Assembly: GCA_029975645.1 (NCBI GenBank)
Contig: JARKOU010000148.1
Coordinates: 1 to 64,000, forward strand
Direction: 5' to 3'
Length of the DNA: 64,000 nucleotides
Source: Actinomycetales bacterium
GTDB lineage: Bacteria > Actinomycetota > Actinomycetes > Actinomycetales > JAHECE01
In this document: piece by piece, positions 48,280 through 59,892 of the stretch
How positions within the stretch are numbered: the first letter of the stretch is position 1
Layout: each line of letters starts with the position of its first letter
Made by a program: the position numbers and the translations under genes
The notes under the pieces: generated by a model
What the model was told of the DNA's origin: nothing
Seen by the model: the letters and a program-made list of their open reading frames with translations, nothing else
Database searches by the model: none

Positions 48280-48336
48280 GTGGTCGCGATGTGGCCCAGT
48301 GGTCGCGATATGGCCCAGTGGTCGCGATGTGGCGCG
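48280..48336. repeat. 19-nt tandem repeat x3
   Basis: GTGGTCGCGATGTGGCCCA / GTGGTCGCGATATGGCCCA / GTGGTCGCGATGTGGCGCG. Confidence 0.9.
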
Positions 48337-48351
48337 GTCCCACGAGAGGGA

Positions 48352-48385
48352 CGGGCCCGGCCGCTCGGGTGAGCGGCCGGGCCCG
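48352..48385 (-). terminator. Hairpin terminator downstream of SHOCT gene
   Basis: Perfect 15-bp IR CGGGCCCGGCCGCTC / GAGCGGCCGGGCCCG, 4-nt loop. Confidence 0.7.
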
Positions 48386-48455
48386 GATACCCGGCGACCC
48401 GGGCTGCGTCTCGTAGGCGACGTTCCGCCGGTGAGGCCCTCAGCTGTTGAGGATC

Positions 48456-48764
48456 TCAGCTGTTGAGGATCTTTGCCTTCTGGACCTCGAACTCGGCCTC
48501 CGTGAGGATGCCGGCGGCCTTGAGGTCGGCGATCTGCTTCAGCTGGGCGTACTTCTCGTCCATCGACATCCCGGCGGCCGGCTCCGGCGCGGGCGGCGGG
48601 GCGGCGTAGACCACCTGGGGTGCGGGCTCTGCGTACGCCTGCTGCTGAGCCGCCTGCTGGCCGGACCAGCGCTCCGCCTGCCGGCGGGAGACGCGGTTGG
48701 AGACGGCGGTGGCGGTGCCGGCGATGACGGCGGTGCGGGCGACGCCGCGAACCAGTCCTGGCAT
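48456..48764 (-). CDS. SHOCT-domain small protein
   Basis: C-terminus SMDEKYAQLKQIADLKAAGILTEAEFEVQKAKILNS. Confidence 0.88.
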   Translation of the reverse strand: MPGLVRGVARTAVIAGTATAVSNRVSRRQAERWSGQQAAQQQAYAEPAPQVVYAAPPPAPEPAAGMSMDEKYAQLKQIADLKAAGILTEAEFEVQKAKILNS

Positions 48765-48820
48765 GGTGTCGTTCCCTTTCTGAGTGGGGTCGGTGGGTGC
48801 GGAAGTCCGACGGTGCTGCG

Positions 48821-49276
48821 TCAGTCCTGAGTGGTCTCGGCGGCCTCCACCGCATCGAGCGCGGCGAGGACGGCCTGGACGGGGATGCGGCCGCTGGCGA
48901 CCAGCTGACCGCCGGAGCGGCGCACGGCCGTGGCGAACGGGGCGGCCCAGACGTTCTCGTACACGAGGAGGCCGGCGGAAGACCCGGGCTCGACGGCGTT
49001 CGCAGCCTCGGCCACGTCGTCGTCGCCCAGGAGCCCGGCGGAGGCGCCCTCGAAGACCGTGAGGTCGAAGTCGCCCTCCTGGCCCAGGTCGGAGATGCCG
49101 AGGACCTGCACGGCCCCGTCGAGGTCCTTCTTGATGAACAGGAGGTCGATGATGTGGATGAGGCCCTGGTCCACCAGGTCGACGAGGGCGGGGAAGGCCT
49201 CTCCGGTGAACTTGTTGCCCGGGAACTCGATGACGATGTAGTCGATCGGGCCCATCTCTTCGATGTCTGCGCTCAC
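48821..49276 (-). CDS. DUF6325/DUF1269-like protein
   Basis: MGPIDYIVIEFPGNKFTGEAFPALVDLVDQGLIHIIDLLFIKKDLDG. Confidence 0.8.
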   Translation of the reverse strand: MSADIEEMGPIDYIVIEFPGNKFTGEAFPALVDLVDQGLIHIIDLLFIKKDLDGAVQVLGISDLGQEGDFDLTVFEGASAGLLGDDDVAEAANAVEPGSSAGLLVYENVWAAPFATAVRRSGGQLVASGRIPVQAVLAALDAVEAAETTQD

Positions 49277-49408
49277 GGCATGTCCTTCGGCAAGGCGCGA
49301 CACCTCGTCGCGCGACGGTCAGCGTCCTGAGGCTACCCCCGAAAGCCGGGCCGCGCGCGGGCGCTCTCGCAGCCGAACCCACTACGGTGACCGCAACCGA
49401 GTCGAGAG

Positions 49409-50761
49409 GTGTCCGAGGTGAGCGGACCTGCAGCGGCAATGCCCGACCCCGTGGCGATGCGCAAGTCGAAGGGCTACGTGGTCCTCCTGGTCCTCGCCGC
49501 CCTCCTGGGCGTTCCGGTGGCCGCCATCGCGTATGCCTTCGAGCACCTGATTCTGCTCCTCCAGGGCTGGCTCTTCTCGGACCTGCCCGCCGCGCTCGGT
49601 CTGAACCCGGCTCCCGTGTGGTGGCCGGTGCCGATCCTCGTGCTCTCGGGTCTCCTCGTGGCCCTTGCGATCGAGCGCCTGCCCGGGACGGGCGGTCACT
49701 CCCCGGCGGACGGGTTCCACGCGGCCGGGGCCTTGCCTCCGCGGGAGCTCGCCGGCGTGGTCGCCGCGGCGCTCGCGTCGCTCGGCTTCGGCGTCGTCCT
49801 CGGACCGGAGGCGCCCCTGATCGCGATCGGTTCCGGTCTCGGGGTCCTCGCGGTGCGGCTCGCGAAAAAGGACGCCCCGCCCCAGGTGGCGACGGTGATG
49901 GCAGCCGCGGGGTCCTTTGCCGCGATCAGCACGTTGCTCGGCTCGCCCCTGATCGGCGCCTTCCTTCTGATGGAGGCAGCGGGGCTCGCCGGACCGATGC
50001 TCGGACTGGTCCTGGTCCCCGGTCTCCTCGCCGCCGGCGTGGGGACGCTCATCTTCCTCGGGCTGAACTCGCTCACGGGCCTCGGCACGTTCTCGCTGGC
50101 GATCCCTGACCTCCCGCAGTTCACCGACATCACGGTCGGCATGTTCGTGTGGGCGATCATCTTCGGGCTCGTCGCCGCCGCGCTCGGCTGGCTCATCCGA
50201 AGCGCCGCCCTCGTGCTGCGCAGCCGCGTGGACCGGCGCCGCGTGGTGCTGATGCCGGTGGTGGGCGCGGCGATCGGCGCGGTCGCCGTCGCCTTCGACC
50301 TCATCACGGGGAGAGGGGTCGAGGAAGTCCTCTTCTCCGGCGAGGAGGCGCTCGCACCGTTCATCTCCGACGCCGCATCGTGGACCCTCGGTGCGATCGC
50401 CCTCCTCGTGGTCGCCAAGGGCGTCGCCTACGCGCTCTCGCTGAGCAGCTTCCGCGGTGGCCCGGTGTTCCCGGCGATGTTCATCGGGGCCGGCCTCGGC
50501 ATCGCGGCGTCCCAGCTGCCCGGCATGTCCCTGGTCCCTGGAGTGGCGATGGGCCTGGGGGCGATGGCGGTCGCGATGCTCGGGCTGCCCCTCACCTCGG
50601 TGCTGCTCGCCAGCCTGTTCGTCGGGGTCGGTTCCATCGAGGTCCTTCCGCTCGTGATCGTCGCGGTGGTGGTCGCCTACGTGGGGAGCGCGCGCTTCCC
50701 CGATCTGGCCACGCGCTTCCCGGAGCCGCGCGAGGCGTCAGAGGATGCTGCCGTCCACTGA
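49409..50761 (+). CDS. ClC-type chloride channel family protein
   Basis: GPEAPLIAIGSGLG, GSPLIGAFLLMEAAG, SSFRGGPVFPAMFIGAGLG. Confidence 0.92.
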   Translation: MSEVSGPAAAMPDPVAMRKSKGYVVLLVLAALLGVPVAAIAYAFEHLILLLQGWLFSDLPAALGLNPAPVWWPVPILVLSGLLVALAIERLPGTGGHSPADGFHAAGALPPRELAGVVAAALASLGFGVVLGPEAPLIAIGSGLGVLAVRLAKKDAPPQVATVMAAAGSFAAISTLLGSPLIGAFLLMEAAGLAGPMLGLVLVPGLLAAGVGTLIFLGLNSLTGLGTFSLAIPDLPQFTDITVGMFVWAIIFGLVAAALGWLIRSAALVLRSRVDRRRVVLMPVVGAAIGAVAVAFDLITGRGVEEVLFSGEEALAPFISDAASWTLGAIALLVVAKGVAYALSLSSFRGGPVFPAMFIGAGLGIAASQLPGMSLVPGVAMGLGAMAVAMLGLPLTSVLLASLFVGVGSIEVLPLVIVAVVVAYVGSARFPDLATRFPEPREASEDAAVH

Positions 50762-50797
50762 CGGCACGGCCCGGTTCGGTCCGCCTAGGGTGCAGGT

Positions 50798-51769
50798 ATG
50801 GCCTGGACGCGGCTGTACCGGCGCGGCGTCCTCGAGGCGGAGGGCTTCGCCGTCGAGGACGTCTCCGAGTACCTCGAGGACCCCGACGCCGTCGTCTGGG
50901 TGGACTACTGCGCCCCGACTCCGCAGGACCTCGCGCTCCTGAGCGACGAGTTGGGCCTGCATGACCTCGCCGTCGACGACGCCGTCAAGGCGATGCAACG
51001 GCCGAAGCTCGACCGGTACGAGTCCCACCTGTTTCTCGCCGCCTATGCCGCGCGCTTGGACCCGACGACGGCGGAGCTCACCACGACCGAGATCGCCGCG
51101 TTCATCACGCCTCGCGCCCTCGTGACCGTCCGGCGCTGCGACGACTTCGACATCACGGACGTCACGCGCCGGTGGGACGGCTCCCCGGACCTGGCCGCGA
51201 GCGGCGTCCCGTTCCTGCTCTGGGGGCTGCTCGACGAGATCGTCGACGGCTACTTCGCCGTGGTCCAGGACCTCGACACGGCGCTCGACGCGCTCGAGGA
51301 CGCCTTGTTCGATGACAAGCCGCGGGACTCCGAGGTCCAGCGGCGCTCCTTCGAGCTGCGCAAGAGCCTGGTGATCCTCCGCCGCGTGGTGCTGCCGATG
51401 CGCGAGGTGGTCAACGCCCTCATGCGCCGCGACATCCATGTGCTCGACCCGGCGATGACCCCCTACTACCAGGACGTCTACGACCACGTCCTGCGTGCCT
51501 CGGAGTGGACCGAGTCGTTGCGCGACCTGGTCACCACCATCCTCGAGACCAACGTCGCCATCCAGGGCAACCGGATGAACCTCATCATGAAGAAGGTCAC
51601 CAGCTGGGCGGCGATCATCGCGGTCCCGACGGCGATCACCGGGTTCTACGGCCAGAACGTCCCGTACCCGGGCTTCGCCCACCCCGCCGGCTTCTGGATG
51701 TCGACGGCCCTCATCGCGGGGATGTCAGGAGTGCTCTACTGGCAGTTCCGGCGCCGCGACTGGCTCTAA
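50798..51769 (+). CDS. CorA-family magnesium/divalent cation transporter
   Basis: C-terminal NRMNLIMKKVTSWAAIIAVPTAITGFYGQNVPYPG. Confidence 0.96.
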   Translation: MAWTRLYRRGVLEAEGFAVEDVSEYLEDPDAVVWVDYCAPTPQDLALLSDELGLHDLAVDDAVKAMQRPKLDRYESHLFLAAYAARLDPTTAELTTTEIAAFITPRALVTVRRCDDFDITDVTRRWDGSPDLAASGVPFLLWGLLDEIVDGYFAVVQDLDTALDALEDALFDDKPRDSEVQRRSFELRKSLVILRRVVLPMREVVNALMRRDIHVLDPAMTPYYQDVYDHVLRASEWTESLRDLVTTILETNVAIQGNRMNLIMKKVTSWAAIIAVPTAITGFYGQNVPYPGFAHPAGFWMSTALIAGMSGVLYWQFRRRDWL

Positions 51770-51785
51770 GTCCTAGCGTGGGGCC

Positions 51786-53927
<2,142 letters not shown>

Positions 53928-53960
53928 CCTGTCAGGACCGCGACGACGGCGGAGCGCGGG

Positions 53961-54932
53961 TCAGAGGTCGGGTTGCCGTTCGTCCATCGGCGCGCGCCCG
54001 GTGATCGGCTCGTAGGAGCGCGGGTCCTCGGTGGGTTCGAGGTGGGCGATGATCTCGGCGTGCTCGAGGGTGGCGCGGATGGCCGCCTCGACGTCCTCGA
54101 CGAGGTCGTGCCCCTGCTGGACGGACCACGCCCCCGGGACGAGCACGTGGAACGTCACGAACCGCACGTGCCCCGACTCCCGCGTGCGCAGGGCGTGGAA
54201 GTGCACCTCGGGTGTGGTGAACCGCTCCAGGACCGCGATGATCCGCGCGTGGTCCTCCTCGCCCAGGGCGTGGTCCATGAGCCCGTCGACCGACTGGGCG
54301 AGCAGGCGCCAGCCCGTGACGAGGATGTTGACGCCCACGGCGAACGCGATCACCGGGTCGAGGCGCAGCCAGCCGGTGAGGACCACGGCGGCGACGGCGA
54401 CCACCACGCCGACCGATGTCCAGACATCCGTGAGGAGATGCTTGCCGTCGGCCACGAGGGTGAGCGAGCGGTAGCGACGACCCGCCCGCACCAGGGTGAC
54501 GCCGACGGCGCCGTTGATGACCGTGGCGATGACGGAGATGGCGAGGCCGATCCCGACGTTCTCGAGTTCCTGGGGGTGGAGGAAGCGCTGGACCGCCGTC
54601 ACCATGATGACCACGGCGGCGATGAAGATCATGATCGCTTCGACGGCGGCGGAGAAGTACTCGGCCTTGTTGTGCCCGAAGTGGTGGCTGGAGTCCGCCG
54701 GCTTGGCGGCCACCCGCAGCGCCACCAGTGCGACGAAGGCCGCGACCAGGTTGACCACCGACTCCGCGGCGTCGGAGAGGAGACCCACGGAGCCGGTCAG
54801 CAGCCAGGCGCCCGTCTTCAGGGCGATGGTGGTGACGGCCGCGGCCACGGACAACCAGGCGAAGGCCGTCAGGGAGCGCCGGGCGGTACCAGGCGCGGCC
54901 CCGCCCGGCTGGGGTGCGGCGTCCTCGGTCAC
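53961..54932 (-). CDS. Cation diffusion facilitator family transporter
   Basis: SVGLLSDAAESVVNLVAAFVAL, HHFGHNKAEYFSA, DGKHLLTDVWTSVGV. Confidence 0.94.
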   Translation of the reverse strand: MTEDAAPQPGGAAPGTARRSLTAFAWLSVAAAVTTIALKTGAWLLTGSVGLLSDAAESVVNLVAAFVALVALRVAAKPADSSHHFGHNKAEYFSAAVEAIMIFIAAVVIMVTAVQRFLHPQELENVGIGLAISVIATVINGAVGVTLVRAGRRYRSLTLVADGKHLLTDVWTSVGVVVAVAAVVLTGWLRLDPVIAFAVGVNILVTGWRLLAQSVDGLMDHALGEEDHARIIAVLERFTTPEVHFHALRTRESGHVRFVTFHVLVPGAWSVQQGHDLVEDVEAAIRATLEHAEIIAHLEPTEDPRSYEPITGRAPMDERQPDL

Positions 54933-55009
54933 GGGGCCATTGTGACCGCCGGACGCCCGGGTGTCCTGGGACGTCGACCCCCGCCCGTCGGCGCGCCGTC
55001 GACGTCGCG

Positions 55010-55031
55010 GCCGTTCTGAGGCCGTTCTGAG
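55010..55031. promoter_or_regulatory. Direct repeat GCCGTTCTGAG x2 (OmpR/PhoB-type response-regulator site candidate)
   Basis: Two exact adjacent 11-nt copies upstream of the DUF2231-RR-HK gene run. Confidence 0.4.
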
Positions 55032-55092
55032 AATGCGCTGGCATGCTCGCCTCGTCGATCCCGCACGCCCCGCCCCCAGCCGAGGAGACACG

Positions 55093-55626
55093 ATGCTCGA
55101 CACGATCGCCGGACTGCCCATCCACCCGCTGATCGTGCACGCGACGGTGGTCATCGTGCCCGCCGCGGCGCTCGCCGTCGCCCTGGCCGCCCTGGTCCCG
55201 CGCTTCCGTCGGTGGGCGGGGATCGTTCCGCTCGGACTGAGCGCGCTCGCCGTGATCCTCACCCCGCTCTCGACCCAGTCGGGGGAGTCGCTCGAGGAGC
55301 GGGTCGGCGAGAGCGATCTGGTGGAGGCCCACGCGCAACTCGGTGACGGCCTCCTCAAGTGGGTGCTGCTGCTCTTCGTCGGCGCGGCGCTGCTGTACTG
55401 GGTCGACTGGACCGCCAAGCGCGCCGCGCGCGCGGGCACGACCATCGCACCCACGACCGGCCGACGCGTCCTTGCCGTGGCGGCCATCGTGGTTGCGCTC
55501 GTCGCCTCCCTCGGCACCACCGTGCAGGTCGTCCGGATCGGCCACTCCGGGGCCCAGGCCGCGTGGTCCGACGTCGTCGACAGCACGAACCCGCCCGCGG
55601 GTGAGGGTGACGCGGACAGCGACTGA
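55093..55626 (+). CDS. DUF2231-like membrane protein
   Basis: MLDTIAGLPIHPLIVHATVVIVPAAALAVALAALVPRFRRW. Confidence 0.85.
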   Translation: MLDTIAGLPIHPLIVHATVVIVPAAALAVALAALVPRFRRWAGIVPLGLSALAVILTPLSTQSGESLEERVGESDLVEAHAQLGDGLLKWVLLLFVGAALLYWVDWTAKRAARAGTTIAPTTGRRVLAVAAIVVALVASLGTTVQVVRIGHSGAQAAWSDVVDSTNPPAGEGDADSD

Positions 55627-55663
55627 GAGCGCTGCGCTCAGGGCGGTCTGACACGATGAGGAG

Positions 55664-56347
55664 GTGGGCCGCCCGTCGCTGCTGCTCGTCGAGGACGATC
55701 CGGTTCTCGTCGGGCTGCTGCGCCGGCTGCTCGCGGGGGAGGGGTACGACGTCACGGCCGCCTCGGACGGGGCGGACGCGCTCGACCGGATGGCCACCTC
55801 GGCGTACTCAGTGGTCGTGCTCGATCGGGGTCTGCCGGACGGCGACGGCCTGGCGGTCCTGAGGCGCCTGCGAACGCGGGGCAGCGATACACCGGTGCTC
55901 GTGCTCACCGCTCTGGGTGCGGTCGAGGACCGCGTGGCCGGGCTGGACGCCGGTGCCGAGGACTACCTCGTGAAGCCGTTCGCGGTGGACGAGCTCCTCG
56001 CCAGGCTGAGGGCCCTCCTGCGGCGTGCCGACGGCGCCCGGGGAGGCGACGCCGCCGCGCACCGGCTGGGGATGGGTCGTGGCTGGCTCGACCTCGCGAC
56101 CGGCGAGGCGGTGCGGCCCGACGGGACCCGCATCGGGCTCTCGCGGACGGAGCGCGACCTCCTCGAGACGCTCGCGCGCAGGCCCGGCCGGGTCTTCGGT
56201 CGCGAGGAGCTCCGCGACCGGGTGTTCGCTGCGGCCGACACCCTCGGCGCGGTCGACACCTACGTCTACTACCTTCGCCGCAAGCTCGGCCACGCGGTGA
56301 TCCGCACCGTGCGTGGCCTCGGCTACCGGGCCGGCGAGATCTCGTGA
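55664..56347 (+). CDS. OmpR/PhoB-type response regulator
   Basis: LLVEDDPVLVGLLRRLL, VVLDRGLPDGDGLAVLRRLR, winged-helix C-terminus. Confidence 0.95.
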   Translation: MGRPSLLLVEDDPVLVGLLRRLLAGEGYDVTAASDGADALDRMATSAYSVVVLDRGLPDGDGLAVLRRLRTRGSDTPVLVLTALGAVEDRVAGLDAGAEDYLVKPFAVDELLARLRALLRRADGARGGDAAAHRLGMGRGWLDLATGEAVRPDGTRIGLSRTERDLLETLARRPGRVFGREELRDRVFAAADTLGAVDTYVYYLRRKLGHAVIRTVRGLGYRAGEIS

Positions 56348-57594
56348 ACCGGCGCGACCGCCGCGGCCCACGGCCCCTCAGGTCGTCGGGCGGCTCGGCG
56401 ACCGATCACGCCATGATCACCGGAGCCAGATGGCGGCTGACCGGCCTGGTCGGGGCCGCCGTCCTCGTGGGCGTCCTCCTGAGCGGCGTCGTCACCTGGT
56501 TCAGCGTGGCGCGGGCCCAGGACGCTGCCGCCCGTTCCGTTCTGCGCGACGCCGTCGAGGATGCGGGTGGCAGCACCGAGCCGCCCGACGGCGTCCTGGT
56601 GTTCCTCCGGGAGCCGGACGGAACGATCGAGGGCGGTGCCGACGCGCCGGCCGGGCTTCCGGACCGCCGCGCGCTCGAGGCCGTCGCGGCCTCCGGCGAG
56701 CCGGTGGCAGGTGAGGTGACCACCGACGATGGTCGCTTCCTCGTCTACACGGCGGCACAGGGCGGCCGCGTGGTCCAGGCAGTCGAGGACGTCCGGGTCC
56801 ATGAGGCGGAGCAGGCGCGGCTCTCCGAGGGCATCGCGCTCGCGAGTGCGCTCGGCCTGGTGCTTGCGCTCGTCGCGGGGTACCTGCTCGCGCGACGGGC
56901 GACGCAGCCGCTGGAGCAGGCGCTCGCGCGGCAGCGGCGGTTCGTCGCTGATGCGAGCCATGAGCTGCGCACACCGCTCGCGAGGCTGACGCTGCGATCG
57001 CAGATGATCGAGCGCTCGCTGCCTGATGACTGCTCCGCCGAGACCCGAGCGGACGTGCGCATGCTCGTCGCCGAGACGGCCGGCATGGCGGAGGCCCTGA
57101 CCGATCTCCTCGACGCCGCGCGGATGCGGGCGGTGGCGGACGGCGCCGAGGAGGTGGACCTCGTGCGCCTCGTCCGCGACGTCGTCGCCTCGGATGCGAT
57201 GCGTGCCGCGGCGTCGGGAACCGCCCTCACGGCCGAGGTCGAGGGGCCATGCGTGGTCCGCGGCCGGCGCGCCTCGCTGCGCCGGGCATTGTCCGCCTTG
57301 GTCGACAACGCTCTGGTGCACGCACGGGACGGCGGCGCCGTCGTCGTCCGCCTCCGGTGCGAACCGGGGTGGGCCGTGCTCGAGGTGGCCGACGACGGAG
57401 CCGGGTTCGACGCCCACGGCCTCCACCGCCTGGAGCGACCGTTCGTGCGGGGTGGAGGCGCCGGTGAGGGCTTCGGGCTGGGCCTGGCGCTCGTGCGCGA
57501 GGTGGTCGACGCGCACGCCGGCCGGCTGGAGGCGAGTGCTCGGCCCGGGGAGGGGGCGACCGTGTCGGTCCTGCTTCCCCGCGAGGACGGGTGA
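56344..57594 (+). CDS. Sensor histidine kinase
   Basis: FVADASHELRTPLARL, LSALVDNALVHA, DGAGFD, GFGLGLALVREVVDAHAG. Confidence 0.95.
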   Translation: MNRRDRRGPRPLRSSGGSATDHAMITGARWRLTGLVGAAVLVGVLLSGVVTWFSVARAQDAAARSVLRDAVEDAGGSTEPPDGVLVFLREPDGTIEGGADAPAGLPDRRALEAVAASGEPVAGEVTTDDGRFLVYTAAQGGRVVQAVEDVRVHEAEQARLSEGIALASALGLVLALVAGYLLARRATQPLEQALARQRRFVADASHELRTPLARLTLRSQMIERSLPDDCSAETRADVRMLVAETAGMAEALTDLLDAARMRAVADGAEEVDLVRLVRDVVASDAMRAAASGTALTAEVEGPCVVRGRRASLRRALSALVDNALVHARDGGAVVVRLRCEPGWAVLEVADDGAGFDAHGLHRLERPFVRGGGAGEGFGLGLALVREVVDAHAGRLEASARPGEGATVSVLLPREDG

Positions 57595-57829
57595 CGTCCG
57601 GCCCCGCCGGTGTCAAGACCTTCGTCCCTCGTCCCGCATCGCGGAACGGTACCCCCGGTATCACTTAGATAACGATTCCGGCCGGATGGGGCTTTGCGCC
57701 CGGGTTCGGGTCCCGCGGCCTGCTTATCGTCGTCCGGTCCCATGGCAGAGGTGCCGTCGCAGGGCTCACGAGGCCCTCCCGGGAGGTCCCGGTCGCGACC
57801 GCACCACGGCCGACTCAAGAGGAGGAACT

Positions 57830-59710
57830 GTGAGAAGAAGGCGGGTCTACGCCGTCGTCGCCCTGGCCGGGGCCGGTGCACTGGCGCTCAGCTCGTGCTC
57901 CACGCCCCAGGTCGAGTCCAGCATCGAGGAAGGGACCTCGGTCACGATCGGCTGGAACCAGGCGTTCTACGAGTACAACAACCTCAGCGCCACCGGCAAC
58001 GCCACGGCGAACGCCAACATCATTTACCTGATGAACGACTCGTTCAACTACTACGACAAGGACCTCAACCTGGTCCCGAACGAGTCCTTCGGCACGTACG
58101 AGAAGCTCTCGGACGACCCGCTGACCGTGAAGTACACGATCGCCGACGGCGTCGAGTGGTCCGACGGCGTCCCGGTCAGCGCGGCCGACATCCTCCTCGC
58201 GTGGGCCGCGCAGAGTGGAAAGTACAACAACGTCGAGCCCGTCTACGACGAGGAGACCGGCGAGATCACCAACCAGGCAGAACTCGACGCCGGCGTCTTC
58301 TTCAACTCCTCCAGCCCGGGTCTCGCCCTCGTCACCGAGGTGCCCGAGGTCAGCGAGGACGGCACGTCGATCACGCTGACCTACTCCAAGCCGTTCGCCG
58401 ACTGGCAGGTCGCCATCTGGTCCGGATCGCAGACGGGCGTCCCGGCCCACGTGGTCGCGCAGCACGCCCTCGGCATCGAGGACCCGGCCGAGGCGACGGA
58501 CGCCATGGTGACCGCGATCCAGGACGGCGACGTCACCAAGTTGAGCCCGATCGCGTCGTTCTGGAACACTGGGTTCCAGTTCGTCAACCTCCCCGACGAC
58601 CCCTCGCTGTACGTCTCCAACGGTGCGTACGTGCTCACGGACCTCGTCGAGAACCAGTACCTCACGCTGCAGGCGAACCCGAACTACACCGGTGAGCACC
58701 CCGCCACCGTGGAGCGCGTGACGGTCCGGTACAACGAGGACCCGATGGCGCAGGTCCAGGCCCTCCAGAACGGCGAGCTCGACCTCATCTCCCCGCAGTC
58801 GACCGCGGACGTGCTGACCGCCCTCCAGGGCATCGACGGCGTCGAGGTCGTTACCGGCGTCGAGGGCACCTACGAGCACGTCGACATGGTGTTCGACAAC
58901 GGCGGTCCGTTCGACCCCGCCACGTACGGCGGCGACGCCGCCAAGGCTCTCGCGGTCCGCCAGGCGTTCCTCAAGACGATCCCGCGTCAGGAGATCATCA
59001 ACACGATCATCGCGCCGCTGAACCCCGACGCCGAGGTGCGCAACTCCTTCCTCATCGTCCCCGGCGCGCCCGGCTACGACGAGATGGTGGCCGGAAACGG
59101 ATCCGACGCCTACCCGGCGGTCGACATCCCGGGCGCCCAGGCCCTGCTCGCACAGGCCGGCGTGACCACGCCGGTGGACGTGCGCATGCTCTTCGGCCAG
59201 ACCAACCAGCGCCGCCAGAGCGAGTTCGCGCTCATGCAGGCCTCCGCCGCGCAGGCCGGCTTCAACCTCATCGACGCCAGCGCCGTCCAGTGGGGCCCGC
59301 TGCTCGATGACACGACCATCTACGACGCCTCCCTGTTCGGCTGGCAGTCGACGTCCACCGCGGTGACCGAGGCGGACGCGAACTACCGTTCGACCGGCCA
59401 GAACAACTTCGGTGGCTACAACAACCCCGAGGTCGACGCGCTCTTCGACCAGCTGCAGGTGGAGACCGACCCCGATGCCCAGTTCGACCTGCAGCTCCAG
59501 ATCGAGCAGCAGCTCTGGTCCGACGCGTTCGGCACGGTCATCTTCCAGGTCCCGAGCGTGACGGCGTACAACCAGAACGTGACCGGGGTCGACCCGATCA
59601 CCATCGCGCCGACCATCTTCTGGAACTTCTGGGATTGGCAGACCACGGGCGAGACGGCGGCGTCGCCGACGGCGACCGCCCCGGCCGAGACCGAGGGCGC
59701 CGAGGGCTGA
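57830..59710 (+). CDS. Peptide ABC transporter substrate-binding lipoprotein
   Basis: Lipobox LSSCS; SBP family 5-like (VEWSDGVPVSAADILLAWAA..., GAQALLAQAGVTTPVDVRMLFGQTN). Confidence 0.93.
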   Translation: MRRRRVYAVVALAGAGALALSSCSTPQVESSIEEGTSVTIGWNQAFYEYNNLSATGNATANANIIYLMNDSFNYYDKDLNLVPNESFGTYEKLSDDPLTVKYTIADGVEWSDGVPVSAADILLAWAAQSGKYNNVEPVYDEETGEITNQAELDAGVFFNSSSPGLALVTEVPEVSEDGTSITLTYSKPFADWQVAIWSGSQTGVPAHVVAQHALGIEDPAEATDAMVTAIQDGDVTKLSPIASFWNTGFQFVNLPDDPSLYVSNGAYVLTDLVENQYLTLQANPNYTGEHPATVERVTVRYNEDPMAQVQALQNGELDLISPQSTADVLTALQGIDGVEVVTGVEGTYEHVDMVFDNGGPFDPATYGGDAAKALAVRQAFLKTIPRQEIINTIIAPLNPDAEVRNSFLIVPGAPGYDEMVAGNGSDAYPAVDIPGAQALLAQAGVTTPVDVRMLFGQTNQRRQSEFALMQASAAQAGFNLIDASAVQWGPLLDDTTIYDASLFGWQSTSTAVTEADANYRSTGQNNFGGYNNPEVDALFDQLQVETDPDAQFDLQLQIEQQLWSDAFGTVIFQVPSVTAYNQNVTGVDPITIAPTIFWNFWDWQTTGETAASPTATAPAETEGAEG

Positions 59711-59731
59711 CGCCCGCGGCGGAGTGACCCC

Positions 59732-59767
59732 GCGGGGGCGCCGGAACTCGGTTTCCGGCGCCCCCGC
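59732..59767 (+). terminator. Hairpin terminator downstream of SBP gene
   Basis: Perfect 15-bp IR GCGGGGGCGCCGGAA / TTCCGGCGCCCCCGC. Confidence 0.8.
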
Positions 59768-59892
59768 TCCTCACCTCACCGAACCGGGACGCATGACTTC
59801 GCTGTGGTCCCGGGCGGTGGCGGTGGGGCGCACCTAGACTCCCGCTCAGGTCCGGCGACGACGCCGGCCACCGACCACCTGCGAGTGTGTGC

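Noticed and set aside
57660-57690. AT-richer stretch GGTATCACTTAGATAACGATTCC upstream of the SBP gene as a promoter
   Set aside because: Plausible but no convincing -35/-10 pair with proper spacing could be assigned by eye.
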